Below are positions 62,276 to 64,000 of a stretch of DNA of 64,000 nt, piece after piece (position 1 is the stretch's first letter; each line of letters begins with the position of its first letter). The notes beneath the pieces are model-generated. The model was not told the origin of the DNA, made no database searches, and was given only the letters and a program-made list of their open reading frames with translations. The DNA is from Tenacibaculum agarivorans (lineage in GTDB: Bacteria > Bacteroidota > Bacteroidia > Flavobacteriales > Flavobacteriaceae). The position numbers and the translations under genes were made by a program. The DNA lies in the NCBI RefSeq assembly GCF_001936575.1, contig NZ_MSMP01000017.1, positions 47,425 to 111,424 on the forward strand, written 5' to 3'.

Positions 62276-63934
62276 TTATAGATTTTGAATGTACTCGTCT
62301 AATTTATTTTCTTTACCCAATTGTAGCTTCTTTTTCAAGCGAAAGCGAGTCGATTTTATAGCTTCTAAACTTGTTTTTCTTACGCTGGCTATTTCGTTTC
62401 TTGAAAATCCAACTTTAATGAAAGCACAGACTTCAATATCGGTTTTAGTGAGTTTTGGATGTTTTATTTTAAGCCGAATTAGAAAGTCATGATTTAAAGT
62501 TTTAATATTTTCTTTTAGTTCATTAATTTTTTCATCATCAATAATATCATTTTTTAAGTTAGAAATGATTTGTTCTAGTAATATCGTATTATTAGGATTG
62601 GATATAACGGAAGGCTCTTTAGTTTGTATATGAGATACCGTTTTGGTATGTAATTCTCTAACTTGTTCTTTTTTTATACCAACTTCAGAATGTATATTAT
62701 GGTTGGTGGTGGATAGTTGTTTTTCTTTCTTAGGAGGACTTTCCTTAGCTTTTTTATAGCGTTTAAATCTAAGCAGTAAAATGATTATGACTAGTAACGT
62801 AAAAATAAAAAGTATACTAACATACAATTGTTTTTTGAGTTGTTGTGTTTTAGCATGAATAAGTATATTTTTCTTTTCTGCTGATTTAATAATACTATCC
62901 CTTAAACGTTTTTTTTCGTAGGCATGTAGTACTTCAATGTCTTGTAATTCTTTGGCTTTTTTTACATTATTTATTTCGTCATTAATTTCTGTGTATTTCG
63001 CAACATCTTTGAATGCAAAATCATACTTTTTCATCGCTTTGTAAATTCTACTTCTAATTAAATAACCGTTATATAAGTATTGTTTGGTATCTTGAGAAAT
63101 AGCCATTTCTATACCTTCATTAACATAACGCAGTGCATTGCTATGTTCTTCAATTTGCAAATAGGCATTAGCAATATTAATTAGTGTATTTACAATAGAT
63201 CTTTTTTTGTGTATACTTTTCACATATTCCAGATAGTCTAAATACATAGAAAGGGCTTGGTTATATTTCTTTTGAAACGTTAATACTGAAGCCTTATTAG
63301 CAATAGCTTGTTGTTTGCCTTCTTCATAATTATCCAAATCAAAATATTCAATAGCTTTATTTATAACATAAAAAGCAGAATCAGTTTGATATAAGTTTTT
63401 ATAACATTGAGACATCATACTGTAATTATTACCAAGACTTCTATATTTTTTATTAGTATAGTTTAAAGTAATTGCTTTTTTGAAGTGCTTGATTGCTTTG
63501 TTATATTCTTTTTGACTTCTGTATACAAAACCTATGTTGTGGTAAATAGTAGAAAGTTGAACGGTATCGCTTAAGCGGATATAGATTTTTTCTGCAGCAT
63601 AGTAATCTTTTAATGCACCTACATAATCAGATTTTCGTCGTTTATAAATTCCAGAATGACCAAAGGTTTTTGCTCTTTGTATTTTAGTATTATACGTAGC
63701 TTTATTAAGAATTTCATGAATTTGACTACAATAAGTAATAACTTTATTATAATCCCTCTTTCTTTGGTAATTGCAAAGTTTAAGTAAAGCTTCTACTTTT
63801 AAGGAATCTGTTTTGGCAGTTGTAAACTGGTTTTCGAAACGTATAAGCGTACTATCTATCTTGGTTTGAGCGCTTGCCAAAGAACTCAAGACCATTAAGT
63901 ACGATATAAAAAGTAGGTTACGCATTATTTTCAT
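62276..63934 (-). CDS. TPR-containing membrane regulator with C-terminal HTH (second)
   Basis: 552 residues. Signal sequence (LLFISYLMVLSSLASAQ), TPR repeats ~35-330 (GALKDYYAAEKIYIRL, KEYNKAIKHFKKAITLN), a membrane helix ~366-386 (LYVSILFIFTLLVIIILLL), a Lys/Ser-rich linker, then a C-terminal HTH (LTKTDIEVCAFIKVGFSRNEIASVRKTSLEAIKSTRFRLKKKLQLG). Same build as the regulator at 23400-25019, though divergent in sequence. It is convergent with the esterase gene, so its target is unclear. Membrane-anchored DNA-binding sensor by inference. Confidence 0.85.
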   Translation of the reverse strand: MKIMRNLLFISYLMVLSSLASAQTKIDSTLIRFENQFTTAKTDSLKVEALLKLCNYQRKRDYNKVITYCSQIHEILNKATYNTKIQRAKTFGHSGIYKRRKSDYVGALKDYYAAEKIYIRLSDTVQLSTIYHNIGFVYRSQKEYNKAIKHFKKAITLNYTNKKYRSLGNNYSMMSQCYKNLYQTDSAFYVINKAIEYFDLDNYEEGKQQAIANKASVLTFQKKYNQALSMYLDYLEYVKSIHKKRSIVNTLINIANAYLQIEEHSNALRYVNEGIEMAISQDTKQYLYNGYLIRSRIYKAMKKYDFAFKDVAKYTEINDEINNVKKAKELQDIEVLHAYEKKRLRDSIIKSAEKKNILIHAKTQQLKKQLYVSILFIFTLLVIIILLLRFKRYKKAKESPPKKEKQLSTTNHNIHSEVGIKKEQVRELHTKTVSHIQTKEPSVISNPNNTILLEQIISNLKNDIIDDEKINELKENIKTLNHDFLIRLKIKHPKLTKTDIEVCAFIKVGFSRNEIASVRKTSLEAIKSTRFRLKKKLQLGKENKLDEYIQNL

Positions 63935-63953
63935 TACTATTCTACAATTAAAA

Positions 63954-63984
63954 AAAGGTCAGCCAATAAATGGAACTGACCTTT
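63954..63984 (-). terminator. Terminator of a minus-strand gene beyond the right edge
   Basis: AAAGGTCAG (63954-63962) pairs with CTGACCTTT (63976-63984) around a 13-nt loop. On the minus strand a run of seven T follows, so a minus-strand gene to the right of the window ends here, just before the promoter of the TPR regulator. Confidence 0.75.
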
Positions 63985-64000
63985 CAACATAAACAATCCC

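Noticed and set aside
1..64000. CRISPR array, insertion sequence, prophage or tRNA
   Set aside because: No regularly spaced repeats, transposase or integrase frames, or cloverleaf-like sequence were seen; the CIS genes belong to an injection system, as no capsid, terminase or replication genes accompany them.

Overview
The window is AT-rich chromosomal DNA from a marine member of the Bacteroidota, most likely an agar/porphyran-degrading Flavobacteriaceae. Support: SusC/SusD pair, lipoproteins with Cys followed by acidic or polar residues, GH16, GH50 and GH117 agar enzymes, the Leloir and 3,6-anhydro-L-galactose routes, and TPR-type membrane regulators. I saw no tRNA, rRNA, insertion sequence, integrase or CRISPR array. 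All assignments come from reading the sequence and translations; no database search was run.

Region 1 (1-7262, minus strand): part of a contractile injection system operon. In transcription order it holds a membrane-anchored GH18-like protein, a two-helix membrane protein, a Pvc16-type (DUF4255) tail terminator, an unrecognised protein, the sheath, two tail-tube proteins, a 52-residue DUF5908-like protein and a LysM baseplate protein that runs off the left edge.

Region 2 (7263-10984): a tiny lipoprotein gene, a specialised NusG (RfaH/UpxY-like) antiterminator with an elaborate leader (an exact 200-bp-spaced duplication of the gene start, a 22-codon leader ORF and stem-loops), and an aspartate kinase.

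Region 3 (11007-25019): galactose uptake and Leloir metabolism. On the minus strand: galK, galT, a LacI regulator, galM, then SusC, SusD, a PKD/carbohydrate-binding lipoprotein, then galE. A TPR-HTH membrane regulator diverges from galK.

Region 4 (25511-39146, plus strand): a nine-gene operon for 3,6-anhydro-L-galactose (AHG): two dehydrogenases, AHG dehydrogenase, AHG-acid cycloisomerase, GH117, 2-keto-3-deoxygluconate kinase, KDPG aldolase, MFS sugar porter and a GH50 beta-agarase lipoprotein. It ends at a terminator and is followed by a cytoplasmic GH2 gene.

Region 5 (39189-45756): an IclR regulator divergent from an unusual operon: a solute-binding-protein homologue with no signal peptide, two tandem class III CoA-transferases, an enoyl-CoA hydratase and an aldehyde dehydrogenase. 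Its substrate is unknown; it is the best candidate here for an undescribed pathway.

Region 6 (46025-56313, plus): secreted polysaccharide degradation: GH16 lipoprotein, GH50 lipoprotein, PhoD-like phosphoesterase, S1 sulfatase, FG-GAP/ASPIC protein, second GH16 lipoprotein.

Region 7 (56396-62182): an AraC regulator divergent from cytochrome P450, [2Fe-2S] ferredoxin, ferredoxin reductase, an unusual alcohol dehydrogenase and an esterase-D-like hydrolase. This matches the known oxidative demethylation of 6-O-methyl-D-galactose from porphyran, with likely formaldehyde handling. A second TPR-HTH regulator closes the window.

Working model: GH16, GH50 and the sulfatase cut agar/porphyran outside the inner membrane; SusCD and the MFS porter import oligosaccharides; GH117 and GH2 finish hydrolysis in the cytoplasm; P450 demethylates methyl-galactose; galactose enters Leloir and AHG enters KDG/KDPG. 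A repeated 20-bp element (two CTWGACAAA-like half sites, 11-bp period) lies before susC, galK, the AHG operon, the first GH16 and the second GH50, suggesting one regulator ties these units together.
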